DNA of 64,000 bases from CAYZMH01 sp964479445 (GCA_964479445.1 CAYZMH010000002.1:87091-151090), one strand, 5' to 3'; positions 1 through 9,637 are shown, counted from the first letter of the stretch. Made by a program: numbers and translations. Notes: generated by a model not told the origin, from the letters alone.

Positions 1-1257
1 TCCGATAATCCACACAATGTTCTTCCCTGAAGCTAATATCCAGGTGTTTTTTTTAACGGGAACCGGAATTTTGTTATCAATAAAGAAATCGCTCACCTTC
101 TTCATATGATCCATACCCAGTGGGTAAAAATAATCTCCGTGCATCCATTTTCTGACGGTAAGGGGAAAATGCAGCTTATCCATATCAAGGAAGGCAATCT
201 GATTATTATTTGAAATGTCTTCATTGCGAAAAGTTTCTAATATTTCCATCTCCGCTGCAAAGGGTAGTTGATAATTCCTTTCGGCTGAATCAATATAATA
301 ACGCTCGAAATTCGTATTATCATTGTTTTTAATTATATAAAAAGCGTCGCGGTCTTTATATAATTTATGTGTTGTCGATATGAAGACTTTGCCGGACGGC
401 GCATCCAATATTTTAGCTATGGAGCTACATTGATCCTTTGTAAAATTATAGGGATGAAACAGTTCATAAAGCCATGTCTTTAATGGAGAAAGCTCTTTTA
501 TATCGCTTATGTTGATAACTATATGATGATTTTGTTGAATGAATAATCGCTTTCTGACTGAGTTGATGTGCGATTTGTATATTGATGCAATATCCGAAAA
601 ACGATGGATGTTATCTTCCATTGTATCAACAAAAGATGGATTTAGTTCCTCGAAGGCGGGGATGATATCGTGTCTGATTTTGTTACGTTGATATTTCTTG
701 CTGGCGTTACTTGAATCTTCCCGGTAAGCAAGTCTTTTAACTCGCGCATAAGAATATATATCTTTTCGGCTTGAAAATAGAAGAGGCCTTATATAGTGAT
801 TATTTTTAACCGGAATCCCGGTAATCCCTTTTATTCCTGTTCCACGGCCTAGGTTAATAAAAAAAGTCTCTACGGTATCGTTTTTATTGTGCGCGGTAGC
901 GATATGATCATAGTGCAGATAATTACGAATTTCATCAAACCACTTATAGCGCAATTCCCTTGCAGCCATTTGGACTGAAATACCATGCTCGTTTGCATGT
1001 ATTTCAGTATCAAAACGTTGAACGAATATTGGCAGGTTATTCGAATCAGCTAAAGATCGGACAAATGCTTCATCTAACTCAGACTCATTACCTCTTAGTT
1101 GAAAATTACAATGCAAAATAGCAACTTTTATACCCCCTCTGACAAAAAGATCTGTCATTACCACTGAATCAACTCCACCACTTACTGCCAGCAAGATAGA
1201 ATCACTTTCGTGAAATAATTCGTTTTGCTTACTGAATGATAGAAGTTTCTCCCACAT
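1..1257 (-). CDS. tilS: tRNA(Ile)-lysidine synthase TilS (partial, 3' end outside window)
   Basis: The enzyme attaches lysine to the wobble cytidine of tRNA-Ile(CAU) in the cytoplasm, so that it reads AUA. I translated the minus strand from the ATG at 1257-1255. The protein begins MWEKLLSF and carries the PP-loop ATP-binding motif AVSGGVDS near residue 35, the family motif HCNFQLRG, and ATAHNKND further on. The C-terminal part contains RKWMHGDYFYPLGM and SDFF, typical of the TilS C-terminal domain of Bacteroidota. The frame is still open at base 1, so the last residues are missing. The gene reads away from proS with a 374-bp AT-rich gap between them. Identification is secure. Confidence 0.93.
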   Translation of the reverse strand, partial: MWEKLLSFSKQNELFHESDSILLAVSGGVDSVVMTDLFVRGGIKVAILHCNFQLRGNESELDEAFVRSLADSNNLPIFVQRFDTEIHANEHGISVQMAARELRYKWFDEIRNYLHYDHIATAHNKNDTVETFFINLGRGTGIKGITGIPVKNNHYIRPLLFSSRKDIYSYARVKRLAYREDSSNASKKYQRNKIRHDIIPAFEELNPSFVDTMEDNIHRFSDIASIYKSHINSVRKRLFIQQNHHIVINISDIKELSPLKTWLYELFHPYNFTKDQCSSIAKILDAPSGKVFISTTHKLYKDRDAFYIIKNNDNTNFERYYIDSAERNYQLPFAAEMEILETFRNEDISNNNQIAFLDMDKLHFPLTVRKWMHGDYFYPLGMDHMKKVSDFFIDNKIPVPVKKNTWILASGKNIVWIIG

Positions 1258-1631
1258 AAGTCTGAAAGTTACAACTTTTTATATTTCATCTATTTCTCGG
1301 AAAAAATAAAAAAACCGTATTCCAATGAGAATCTTGTTACCAGGAGAAAACCATTTTTTCCGGAGAGATAGACATGAATTCTTATCTGTTATTTGTCAAG
1401 GCATTAGAGCTCTATTAAGTTTGCAGCACAAACATATTCATATTTCTATATTATACGATGTTAGCAGATATTTGTCTACATTTCTGCTAGACACATCAGT
1501 CATGAAATAACAATAGAAGATAGATGATAATTCATGATAGATCTAATTGTCTTAAACTATTAAATCTACCAGATACTATAAAATAAAAAACAAATGTATC
1601 TTTAAAAAGATGATTCAAAAACGATTATTTA
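1258..1631. other. AT-rich intergenic region between proS and tilS
   Basis: This 374-bp gap lies downstream of proS and upstream of tilS, both on the minus strand. It is very AT-rich. A 61-codon frame at 1325-1510 on the plus strand has no recognisable features and I treat it as chance. No strong hairpin terminator, RNA or repeat was found. The tilS promoter presumably lies in the first ~100 bp above 1257, but no clear TAnnTTTG element stands out. Confidence 0.5.
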
Positions 1632-3107
1632 TTAATATGCTTTAGCAAATAAAACTCGGAATTCAGATGGTTTGCCACTGTAGACACAAGTACCCTTCTC
1701 TTGCTTTATGTTAAAAGGTATAGCTCTTATAGTAGCCTTGGTCTCTTCTTTTATTTTTTGCTCAGTCTCCTCAGTTCCATCCCAATGAGCCTCTATAAAC
1801 CCTCCCTTTTTTTCCAGGATCTCTTTAAACTCTTCCCAGTTATTCACAGAATGAGTGTTTTTGTCACGAAAATCTTTTGCTTTGCTGTAGATGTTTTCTT
1901 GAATACTCTCCAACAACTCATTGATATATTTGGCAACGCCCTCTTGTTTGATCACCTCTTTTTTAAGTGTATCCCTTCGGGCGATCTCAATAGTTTTATT
2001 TTCTATGTCCCTGGGACCCAAAGCTACTCTTATAGGTACGCCTTTGAGCTCATATTCGGCAAATTTCCATCCGGGCTTTTGTGTATCGCGGTTATCATAT
2101 TTGACGGAAATTCCATACGCTTCTAGTTCTTTTTTTATGCGTTTTGCATTTTCGTTAATGGCTGGTAATTGTTCATGTCCTTTGTATATGGGGACAATTA
2201 CTACCTGTATAGGGGCCAGGCGAGGAGGTAGTATTAGACCATGATCATCGGAGTGAGCCATGACAATAGCACCCATAAGCCTTGTCGATACTCCCCAGGA
2301 AGTTGCCCATACATAATCCAGTGACCCCTCTTTATTTGTGAACTGCACATTAAATGCTTTGGCAAAGTTCTGACCAAGGAAATGTGAGGTGCCTGCTTGT
2401 AAAGCTTTGCCATCCTGCATAAGAGCTTCAATGCAAAAAGTATCCAGCGCCCCTGCAAAACGTTCTGCAGGTGTCTTTCTCCCCATGATCACAGGTATAG
2501 CCATATAGTTTTCAGCGAAATCAGCATATGTTTCAATCATCAATTGCGTTTCATCAAGTGCTTCCTGTTTTGTTGCATGTGCAGTATGGCCCTCCTGCCA
2601 TAAGAACTCTGCTGTCCTGAGAAATAAACGGGTACGCATTTCCCACCTTACAACATTTGCCCACTGATTAATAAGTAATGGTAAATCACGATATGATTGA
2701 ATCCAGTTTTTATAGGTATTCCATATGATAGTCTCTGAGGTCGGGCGTATCACCAACTCTTCTTCCAGTTTTGCATCCGGATCGACGATTACACCTCCTG
2801 TCTCTTCATCATTCTTCAATCGATAATGTGTGACCACGGCACACTCCTTTGCAAAGCCTTCTACGTGATCGGCTTCCCTGCTAAAAAAAGATTTGGGTAT
2901 AAACAGAGGGAAATATGCATTTTCATGCCCCGTTTCTTTAAATTTACTGTCCAGGATGTCACGCATTTTTTCCCAGATGGCATAACCGTAGGGCTTAATA
3001 ACCATACATCCTCTTACGGCAGAATGCTCAGCCAGATCGGCTTTGATCACTAAATCATTATACCATTGTGCGTAATTCTCTTCTTTACTTGTCAGTACCT
3101 TTGCCAT
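1632..3107 (-). CDS. proS: Prolyl-tRNA synthetase, archaeal/eukaryotic-type (ProS type 3)
   Basis: This class II synthetase charges tRNA-Pro. At 491 aa it is the short form without the bacterial editing insertion. Motif 2 is visible as RWEMRTRLFLRTAEFLWQEG (about 140-160), motif 3 as LPPRLAP (about 290), followed by the anticodon-binding domain and a C-terminal domain ending in the Ala-Tyr typical of the archaeal/eukaryotic type. That type usually binds zinc through C-terminal cysteines; only one Cys is obvious here, so zinc binding is doubtful. Many Bacteroidota carry this form. It stands alone, starts at an ATG, and is followed downstream by the AT-rich gap before tilS. Confidence 0.96.
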   Translation of the reverse strand: MAKVLTSKEENYAQWYNDLVIKADLAEHSAVRGCMVIKPYGYAIWEKMRDILDSKFKETGHENAYFPLFIPKSFFSREADHVEGFAKECAVVTHYRLKNDEETGGVIVDPDAKLEEELVIRPTSETIIWNTYKNWIQSYRDLPLLINQWANVVRWEMRTRLFLRTAEFLWQEGHTAHATKQEALDETQLMIETYADFAENYMAIPVIMGRKTPAERFAGALDTFCIEALMQDGKALQAGTSHFLGQNFAKAFNVQFTNKEGSLDYVWATSWGVSTRLMGAIVMAHSDDHGLILPPRLAPIQVVIVPIYKGHEQLPAINENAKRIKKELEAYGISVKYDNRDTQKPGWKFAEYELKGVPIRVALGPRDIENKTIEIARRDTLKKEVIKQEGVAKYINELLESIQENIYSKAKDFRDKNTHSVNNWEEFKEILEKKGGFIEAHWDGTEETEQKIKEETKATIRAIPFNIKQEKGTCVYSGKPSEFRVLFAKAY

Positions 3108-3281
3108 GATCTTACTCTAGTAATGTTTAATAAAATTACAAAGAAAGCAAAAAAAGAAGAAGAGGGAAACACAGCCATCCTCATACCCTGCTAAATAAAC
3201 GTAAGATAATTCTATGTCTATTATTGGAAATTCACCAGGCGTATCAAATATTTTAACTTGGAAAAGCCTGTAGACGAATAA

Positions 3282-5381
3282 TTAAAAACGCAATCCCATA
3301 ACCAATACATCATCAATCTGGTCCATATCTCCTTTCCATTCATCAAAGACCATTCGTAGTATCTTTTCTTGCTCTTCCATCGGCCGGTCATGCATTTCTA
3401 ATAATAAATCTTTGAAGGGACGATACTTGAATTTCTTACCCTGGGGGCCTCCAAACTGATCGGGAAAACCGTCTGAAAATAGATAAATTCGGTCACCCTG
3501 TTTTAACGTTATGGTTTCCCTGGTAAAGTCCGTCATATTATCATAATAAGCAACTGGCATGTTATTACCCTTATACTCATTCATTTTCCCTTTATGTATG
3601 ATGTACATTGGGTTATTTGCACCAGAGAATTCAAGATCTCGTGTTGATGGATCATAAATCAGAACCACCATATCCATACCGTCTTTCTGTTCACCGGGTT
3701 TTCCTTCCTGCTTCAGGGTGCGTGCTATGCTGCTTCGGAGTTGATTGAGTATTTCATCAGCCTGAATAACATCTTTTTCGTTGACAATTTCGTGCAACAA
3801 AGTTATTCCCAGCATGCTCATAAGGGATCCGGGTACACCATGACCAGTGCAATCCACAGCAGCAATCACAATCTTATTTTCTTTTTGAGCAATCCAATAG
3901 AAATCCCCGCTTACAATATCCCTGGGCCTGAAAAAGATAAAATGCTCTGCAAAAAGATTTTCAAATACTTCGTTCGGCGGAAGAACAGTGCTCTGGATCT
4001 TCTTGGCATAATCAAAACTGTACTTAATCTCCTTATTTTGCTTTTCAATCTGCTCCTTTTGAAGTTGGATCTCCAGGGTTCTCTCTTTTACTTTATCTTC
4101 TAACTCCCTGTTGACCTTATCCTTTAAAATGGCATTTTCACGCAATTGATCTATTATTCTTCGTTGCGCTCGCTCGCGGTCACGTTTGAGCAGGTTGATC
4201 TTTTCACCCATACCAACTGAAAAAGTAATAATCTGCAGAGTAACCCCAATTTCCAGCCCATGTTTGCCAATGGTGAAATTTTTTAATGAAAACAGAAGGA
4301 TAACACCTAATATGAGAAATATATTGGCAGTCAGAAAATATCGTGCAGGTTGAAAATGCTTTTTCTTTAGGATGAACGCGGGCACTATTGCAAGAAAGAG
4401 CGAAGCAATGGCTGCCAGAAAATTTACAGAAAGCGTCACAACAGAAGGAATCTTAAAGATGATCATGATTATGCTCATAGCTAAGCCACCAACGGTGAAT
4501 CCTATGGCAATGAGTAATATCCGATCCCAGATCTTAAGATTTTTTGAAGTGTCTAAATAGGATCTTCCAAAAAGCAGGAATGACAATAGAAATACCTGTA
4601 ATAGAAGCGTATTGATCGGAGCATCTGTAAACTGGGGTGTTAACTCATAAATGTACCCCTCTTTCAGAATGAAGAATCCCAGGAAAGCGATAATATAGAA
4701 AATGTAATAGAGGTAACTTGATTCACGTACCTTTAAATAAAGGGGAATGTGATAAAGAATCATGATGACCAGTATGCCTAAGAAGATACCGAAAAGAAGC
4801 CTCCGGGATCGATCCTTTCGAATGACTGAATCGTGGGTTGATACTGTGAAAGTCAAGTCAGTGAGTACAGAACTCTCTATCATTGCAACCCTGAGAAACA
4901 GGGTATCTCGAGTGCCTGGATTCATGTAGAATCGCAATTCATCAGAGCCACTGATATTAACATCCTTGGCTCTGGGTTGAATATTCTTTCCCGATAAACG
5001 TTCGGTAATAACTCCGTTTGGAAATTTCTGGTAAAGTTTGTATTCTCCAAATGACGAGAATATATTGGGTTGGAGATGAAAGGATATTTGATGCGAAGAA
5101 CGATTTAGAAAGATAAAACGAAACCATATACAATCCCCTGGTTCAATTGTTTCTAGCCTCAATGATGGATTTTTAAAATCCAGCTGTTGAAAATCTCTTC
5201 TGAAAGCCGGGGTAAAAAGTTCGGGAGGATGAATGTTGCATTGAGGATCGTGCAAAAATTTCATCTGATAGTCAGTGATAGATTCCTGCGAGACATAATC
5301 TGTAAGGACAATGACTTTTTGCGAGTAAGTCATTGAAGTCACCAGAAGTAATAGTATTGCTAGTATTTGGCGCATACCCAA
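3282..5381 (-). CDS. 7TMR-DISM sensor with SpoIIE/PP2C phosphatase domain
   Basis: The 699-aa protein has an N-terminal signal peptide (to about residue 20), an extracellular 7TMR-DISM-type beta domain (about 25-190), seven hydrophobic segments (about 195-400), a coiled coil rich in Glu/Lys (about 400-455) and a SpoIIE-family serine/threonine phosphatase (about 465-699). The phosphatase signature includes RPRDIVSGDFYW, AAVDCTGHGVPG and SDGFPDQFGGP, whose Asp residues coordinate Mg/Mn. It probably couples an unknown extracytoplasmic ligand to dephosphorylation of a cytoplasmic regulator. Its catalytic domain closely resembles those at 40.1 and 41.0-44.3 kb. The substrate is unknown; a SiaC/STAS-like protein is the family precedent. 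Confidence 0.88.
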   Translation of the reverse strand: MGMRQILAILLLLVTSMTYSQKVIVLTDYVSQESITDYQMKFLHDPQCNIHPPELFTPAFRRDFQQLDFKNPSLRLETIEPGDCIWFRFIFLNRSSHQISFHLQPNIFSSFGEYKLYQKFPNGVITERLSGKNIQPRAKDVNISGSDELRFYMNPGTRDTLFLRVAMIESSVLTDLTFTVSTHDSVIRKDRSRRLLFGIFLGILVIMILYHIPLYLKVRESSYLYYIFYIIAFLGFFILKEGYIYELTPQFTDAPINTLLLQVFLLSFLLFGRSYLDTSKNLKIWDRILLIAIGFTVGGLAMSIIMIIFKIPSVVTLSVNFLAAIASLFLAIVPAFILKKKHFQPARYFLTANIFLILGVILLFSLKNFTIGKHGLEIGVTLQIITFSVGMGEKINLLKRDRERAQRRIIDQLRENAILKDKVNRELEDKVKERTLEIQLQKEQIEKQNKEIKYSFDYAKKIQSTVLPPNEVFENLFAEHFIFFRPRDIVSGDFYWIAQKENKIVIAAVDCTGHGVPGSLMSMLGITLLHEIVNEKDVIQADEILNQLRSSIARTLKQEGKPGEQKDGMDMVVLIYDPSTRDLEFSGANNPMYIIHKGKMNEYKGNNMPVAYYDNMTDFTRETITLKQGDRIYLFSDGFPDQFGGPQGKKFKYRPFKDLLLEMHDRPMEEQEKILRMVFDEWKGDMDQIDDVLVMGLRF

Positions 5382-5532
5382 GGATGCCTTTGAAACGTAA
5401 ATATATTAAAGATTGAATAATATGTTGGTATATTTTGTTAAATCCGGGGTTTATTCGTGAAGTAGAAGTCTTTCACGAAGGCTTTGAAGTGAAATTCGAC
5501 ACTGCCTATTGGTGTTAGGTCAAGGAAAAATG

Positions 5533-5540
5533 TATATTTA
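5533..5540 (+). promoter_or_regulatory. Candidate Bacteroidota promoter -7 element
   Basis: TATATTTA is close to the TAnnTTTG element, with a TTG 21 bp upstream (5509-5511). Transcription would begin near 5547, only a few bases before the ATG at 5555, so the leader would be very short. Single-site inference. Confidence 0.35.
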
Positions 5541-5554
5541 CTCAAAAATTTTTT

Positions 5555-7630
5555 ATGTTCCGCCTCTCAACGAGATTTGGTTCGTTTGTGCTTCTGTCTT
5601 TTCTTCTCTCCATTGCGGGTTGTCGAAGCGGCCTCAGGCAAACTCACCTCTTTAAGGACAGCTTTGATACCATGCAGAGGGGATATATATCTGCTGATGT
5701 GGGAAAATTAGCACCATTTAAATACTCCCCAAAAGCAGGGCAAAAAGCAGGCTGGACAGTTACTGCCTTTGAACCGGAAACAGGATATAGTTCTGCATGG
5801 GAGATTGTTAAAGGAGAAGATGGTCATTTTTTGAAACAAAATTACCATAACATCACTGAATCCTTCGACCTTGAAACAAGACATACCCGACCTGCGATTA
5901 TAGCAGGTGACAGCCTGTGGCAGGATTATACCATTGAGGTGCAATTTAGCCCGAATGCTCTCATGGATCAATGTGGTGTAATGTTCAGATATCAGAATGA
6001 CCGAAGTTATTACTTTTTCGGAATGGATGGTAATCGACTTATGCTTAAATTAGTAGACCAGGTAACAGCCCCTTATCGGCCCTTTGAACGTGTTCTTGCA
6101 TCCAGGCGGTTTGAATGGGAAACAGGTACGAGATATGGCGCTGTGATTTCATTGAGAGAAGATAGGATTTACGCATTGCTGAATGATTCCATTAACCTGT
6201 TAGCAAAGGATAATACCCTTAATCATGGGAAAATCGGACTTACAACGGATGTACCAGCAGATTTTTTTCAGGTTGAAGTGAAAACATTGAATTCTGAAAA
6301 AAGAAAATTAAGAAGAAAGCGACGTAAGTTAGCCAATGCCACTGCAATAAGACTTGAAGAAAATCCTAAAGCAGTACTATGGAAAAAAGTAAAGACCATC
6401 GGATACATTGATGGTAACCACCTGCGCTTTGGAGATCTTAATGGTGATGGGCAAAAAGATGTGCTGGCAGGTCAGGCAAGACCTGAATACTCAGACGATA
6501 ATGGTTATTGTGAGCTTAGTTGTCTGACTGCCATGACATTTGATGGGGAATTGCTTTGGCAAAAGGGCATTCCTGATTCTGAGATTTCAGAAGAACATCA
6601 TAACCTTCCTCTTCAGATTCATGACCTGGATGGTGATGGGAGAAAAGAAGTTATTTACGTTCAGAAAAACAACCTTATTATAGCGGAGGGTAAGACGGGT
6701 AAGATATTAAAATCTGTTTCTCTGCCGGTTACAGGTAAGAACAATGATAACTTAGAAAAAGAACATAGTTGTTTCTTGTATTTCTGCGATTTACAGGGGA
6801 AGGACAGAGATGGGGACTTGTTATTGAAAGACTGCAATTCAGTTATTTGGGCTTATGATACACAGTTAAATCTCATGTGGAGCCTGCCTGTTTCAAAAAG
6901 TAACTATGCCTATGCCTGGGATTTCGACAACGATGGAAAAGATGAAATAGCTACTGGATATTCTCTAATCGATAATGACGGAACTCTGTTGTGGGATAAT
7001 CACCTGTCTATTGGAGGAGAGGCATATGCTGTTACTGCAGCCCGTTTAAATCATCCGGCCGATAGCTCATTGAAGATGATTTATGCTGCCGGTGACTGGG
7101 GCATGTTACTAAAAGATACTACCGGTAAGATAATAAAACATAATCCCGTAGGCCATATACAAAAAGTATCCATTGCGAATTACCGTGCTGATATGGATGG
7201 TTTAGAGATGATTAGCGTCAATTATTGGGGTAATCAGGGCATTGTGAATTTCTATAATGCTCAGGGAGACATTTATAACACATTCGAGCCGGGTCCATTC
7301 GGAAGTTTATGCTTTCCTGTGAACTGGAAAGGAGACGGAGAGGAGTTCTTTTTATTAAATGCCAGTCCGGGAGACGGTGGCATGTTCAATGGCAAAGGTG
7401 AATTGGCCGTAGCCTTTCCAGATGATGGGCACCCAGAGATGTTTAATGCTGCTTTGGATGTTACAGGTGATGTGAGAGATGAGGTCATTGTCTGGAGTCA
7501 CAATGAGATCTGGGTTTATACTCAGGATGATAGTCCGCGTACAGGAAAATTGTATGAACCTGTTAAAAACCCATTATACAACTATTCTAATTATAACCTG
7601 ATTGTGTCCAGACCCGGATGGAATCAATGA
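5555..7630 (+). CDS. Secreted lipoprotein with ConA-like and FG-GAP/RG-lyase-like beta-propeller domains
   Basis: The 691-aa protein starts with a lipoprotein signal peptide (lipobox SIAGC, Cys about 23). Residues about 35-245 resemble a concanavalin/laminin-G-like sugar-binding fold (DUF1080-like). A very basic linker (about 248-260, many Lys/Arg) follows. The rest is a beta-propeller with calcium-site repeats such as DLNGDGQKDV, DLDGDGRKEV, DFDNDGKDEI and DVTGDVRDEV, as found in rhamnogalacturonan lyases (PL11) and integrin-like FG-GAP proteins. This suggests a surface polysaccharide-binding or -cleaving protein, but no catalytic residues could be assigned. No SusC/SusD pair or other glycan-utilisation genes flank it, so the substrate is unknown. 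Confidence 0.7.
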   Translation: MFRLSTRFGSFVLLSFLLSIAGCRSGLRQTHLFKDSFDTMQRGYISADVGKLAPFKYSPKAGQKAGWTVTAFEPETGYSSAWEIVKGEDGHFLKQNYHNITESFDLETRHTRPAIIAGDSLWQDYTIEVQFSPNALMDQCGVMFRYQNDRSYYFFGMDGNRLMLKLVDQVTAPYRPFERVLASRRFEWETGTRYGAVISLREDRIYALLNDSINLLAKDNTLNHGKIGLTTDVPADFFQVEVKTLNSEKRKLRRKRRKLANATAIRLEENPKAVLWKKVKTIGYIDGNHLRFGDLNGDGQKDVLAGQARPEYSDDNGYCELSCLTAMTFDGELLWQKGIPDSEISEEHHNLPLQIHDLDGDGRKEVIYVQKNNLIIAEGKTGKILKSVSLPVTGKNNDNLEKEHSCFLYFCDLQGKDRDGDLLLKDCNSVIWAYDTQLNLMWSLPVSKSNYAYAWDFDNDGKDEIATGYSLIDNDGTLLWDNHLSIGGEAYAVTAARLNHPADSSLKMIYAAGDWGMLLKDTTGKIIKHNPVGHIQKVSIANYRADMDGLEMISVNYWGNQGIVNFYNAQGDIYNTFEPGPFGSLCFPVNWKGDGEEFFLLNASPGDGGMFNGKGELAVAFPDDGHPEMFNAALDVTGDVRDEVIVWSHNEIWVYTQDDSPRTGKLYEPVKNPLYNYSNYNLIVSRPGWNQ

Positions 7631-7746
7631 CCGATCAACGCCACAAGCGACTCCGGTTAATGAGATTGGCGAGTTCATTATTATTTTCTTATATTGCATC
7701 AGTCCTATCATTATCCAGCAGAAATTAGATGGCGAAAGCTGGCATT

Positions 7747-7762
7747 TGGCACGAACTTTGTT
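7747..7762 (+). promoter_or_regulatory. Sigma-54-like (-24/-12) promoter
   Basis: TGGCACG-AACT-TTGTT matches the sigma-54 consensus TGGCACGNNNNTTGCW at every position except the C of the -12 GC. The predicted start is near 7773, giving a leader of about 40 nt before the ATG at 7812. A second, near-identical element precedes the lipoprotein gene at 23895. Confidence 0.6.
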
Positions 7763-7777
7763 TACTATAGAGTAAAC
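7760..7777. repeat. Perfect inverted repeat overlapping the promoter
   Basis: GTTTACT and AGTAAAC form 7-bp perfect arms around a 4-base spacer, covering the -12 region and predicted start site. It could be an operator or a 5' mRNA hairpin; the sequence does not decide. Confidence 0.5.
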
Positions 7778-7811
7778 AGTTTATGAAGTAAATATACCGG
7801 GAGGAAATGTC

Positions 7812-9554
7812 ATGAAAACTTTAACATTTATATTCGTTGGTTCAGCACTGGTTCTTGCATCCTGCGGTACATCAAGGTACGCCGCCGTTTCGGAGTATGA
7901 TGATGTATATTACAATGCAAGGAGAGCAGAAAAAGAAGCTGAACTGGCTGCTCAACAAGCAGCAGCAGCACAAAATCAATCGGCAGTTACAGCCGAAGAA
8001 GCAATGGCAGCAGAGCCTGTTCCACAGCAAAACGTTAACCAGCCAGCCTATGCACAGGAGGAAGAATTAAGTGATTATGAGAAATATCGCTTGGAAATGG
8101 AAGCAGAAATGCTGGGTGAATCCTATGAGCCGGAAGGAAGTGAAGAGCAGTATACCGATTATTCCGAAGACCAGTATTATGAGGAAGATCAGCAGCAAGA
8201 TGCTCCCGTAGTTATCAATAATAACTACTATGGAAGCGATTACTATTATTCTTCACGGATAAGACGTTTTTCAGACAATTATTACGGATGGGATTACTAT
8301 GACCCCTATTATACCGATCTTCACTTCTACACGGGTAACAGGTGGCATTGGGGATTTAACATAGGATTTGGATATCCCTCCTGGGGAGCCTCCTATTCGT
8401 ATGGTTATCCCTATTACAGGCCGTATTACAGACACCATAGCTGGTATAGCCCCTGGTATTATGACAGCTGGTACTATAGCGGGTGGCACAGCCCTTACTA
8501 TTACCGTTCATATTACAGCTATGACTATTATAACGGCTACAACAGGGGGTACTACGACAGCCGCTATTACACCGCATCATCCAACAGGTACAGCACATAT
8601 TACAACAGCCGTATTCCTTCCAGGTCGTCTTATGGGTATAGCAGCCGGACACCGGGAAATAATAGCTCAAGCAAGGGGAAAACCTATAATGACCCGAGAT
8701 ACCGAACCAGAGGTACCTCATCTTCTGCCGGTACGGTCAGAGGTGCTTCGGGTGATACCCGGAACAAAACATTAGTGGATCCGAAATCAGATGTGAAATC
8801 CAGATCAGGTAACCAAGGCGCAACCCGCACTCGGGGCAATGATAGCGATGTAAGAGGTGCAACCCGTACGCGAACAGGTAATGAGGGAAACTCCGATGAG
8901 AATAGGACAGACAGGGGCAATCACTACGGGAATGATAAACCTGACAGGAACCCAAATGATCGCGGTAATCAGGATCCTCACAATAACAGCAAAACAAACC
9001 GATCTAATGTAGACCGGAATTCCTCCAGTGAAAGAAAGAATAATGTTAGGACAACGAGAACAGCTCCTTCGAACCGCAGTACTGTAAAAAGGAGCGGGGA
9101 GAACAGGAATAGTTCAGCAACAAGGACCTATACACCGAGTTATACCAAACCGCGAACCAGCTCCTCCTCACAATACAACAGGAGTACGCCCAGTCGTAGT
9201 AGCAGTTCCTATTCGCGTTCGGGTAACAATAGGTCAAGCAGTAACTACTCCCGTCCAACCAATAGCTCAAGGGAAAGTTACTCTCGTTCAAGCAGCAGTT
9301 CAAGCAACAGGAAAAGCTACAGCCGCCCCAGCAGCTCAAGCAGCAGAAGCTACAGCCGCCCCAGCAGCTCAAGCCGGAGTAGAAGCTACAGCTCACCAAG
9401 TCGCTCCAGTAGTTCCAGGAGCAGCTCCTACAGTCGGTCAAGTAGCTCTCGCAGCAGCTCCTACAGCCGCTCAAGTAGTTCACGCAGTAGCTCAGGTAGT
9501 AGTGGAAGCCGCTCTTCAAGCCGAAGCTCAGGGCGATCTGGTGGCAGGCGCTAA
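7812..9554 (+). CDS. Tyr-rich / Ser-Arg-rich low-complexity lipoprotein
   Basis: The 580-aa protein starts at an ATG preceded by GGGAGGAAA at 7799-7807, an unusually strong ribosome site for this phylum. The signal peptide ends in LASC (lipid-anchor Cys about 19). Segments in order: Ala/Gln/Glu-rich (about 25-110), acidic Tyr-rich (110-145), a Tyr/Trp/Ser/Gly-rich region (about 145-290), an Asn/Arg/Asp/Gly-rich hydrophilic region (about 290-430), and a C-terminal ~150 residues made almost only of Ser, Arg and Tyr. No enzyme domain is present. A structural or matrix role at the cell surface is inference. A terminator hairpin follows directly. Confidence 0.75.
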   Translation: MKTLTFIFVGSALVLASCGTSRYAAVSEYDDVYYNARRAEKEAELAAQQAAAAQNQSAVTAEEAMAAEPVPQQNVNQPAYAQEEELSDYEKYRLEMEAEMLGESYEPEGSEEQYTDYSEDQYYEEDQQQDAPVVINNNYYGSDYYYSSRIRRFSDNYYGWDYYDPYYTDLHFYTGNRWHWGFNIGFGYPSWGASYSYGYPYYRPYYRHHSWYSPWYYDSWYYSGWHSPYYYRSYYSYDYYNGYNRGYYDSRYYTASSNRYSTYYNSRIPSRSSYGYSSRTPGNNSSSKGKTYNDPRYRTRGTSSSAGTVRGASGDTRNKTLVDPKSDVKSRSGNQGATRTRGNDSDVRGATRTRTGNEGNSDENRTDRGNHYGNDKPDRNPNDRGNQDPHNNSKTNRSNVDRNSSSERKNNVRTTRTAPSNRSTVKRSGENRNSSATRTYTPSYTKPRTSSSSQYNRSTPSRSSSSYSRSGNNRSSSNYSRPTNSSRESYSRSSSSSSNRKSYSRPSSSSSRSYSRPSSSSRSRSYSSPSRSSSSRSSSYSRSSSSRSSSYSRSSSSRSSSGSSGSRSSSRSSGRSGGRR

Positions 9555-9567
9555 TACACAAATGTAA

Positions 9568-9602
9568 TCCCGGACAGGAATGGCATTCCTGCCGGGACTT
9601 TT
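9568..9602 (+). terminator. Rho-independent terminator
   Basis: TCCCGG-A-CAGGAAT pairs with ATTCCTG-CCGGGA around a GGC loop (13 bp with one bulged A), followed by CTTTT. It ends the lipoprotein transcript and separates it from the porin gene. Confidence 0.85.
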
Positions 9603-9637
9603 ACCGAACCTTTCGTAATCAATAAAAAGATAACGTT

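Noticed and set aside
1325..1510. A 61-codon frame in the proS-tilS gap
   Set aside because: No recognisable motif, AT-driven composition, and no convincing ribosome site or promoter.
8271..9561. Several long frames on the other strand and in other frames over the low-complexity lipoprotein
   Set aside because: They arise from the repetitive Ser/Arg/Tyr codons; they have no start signals and no family features.
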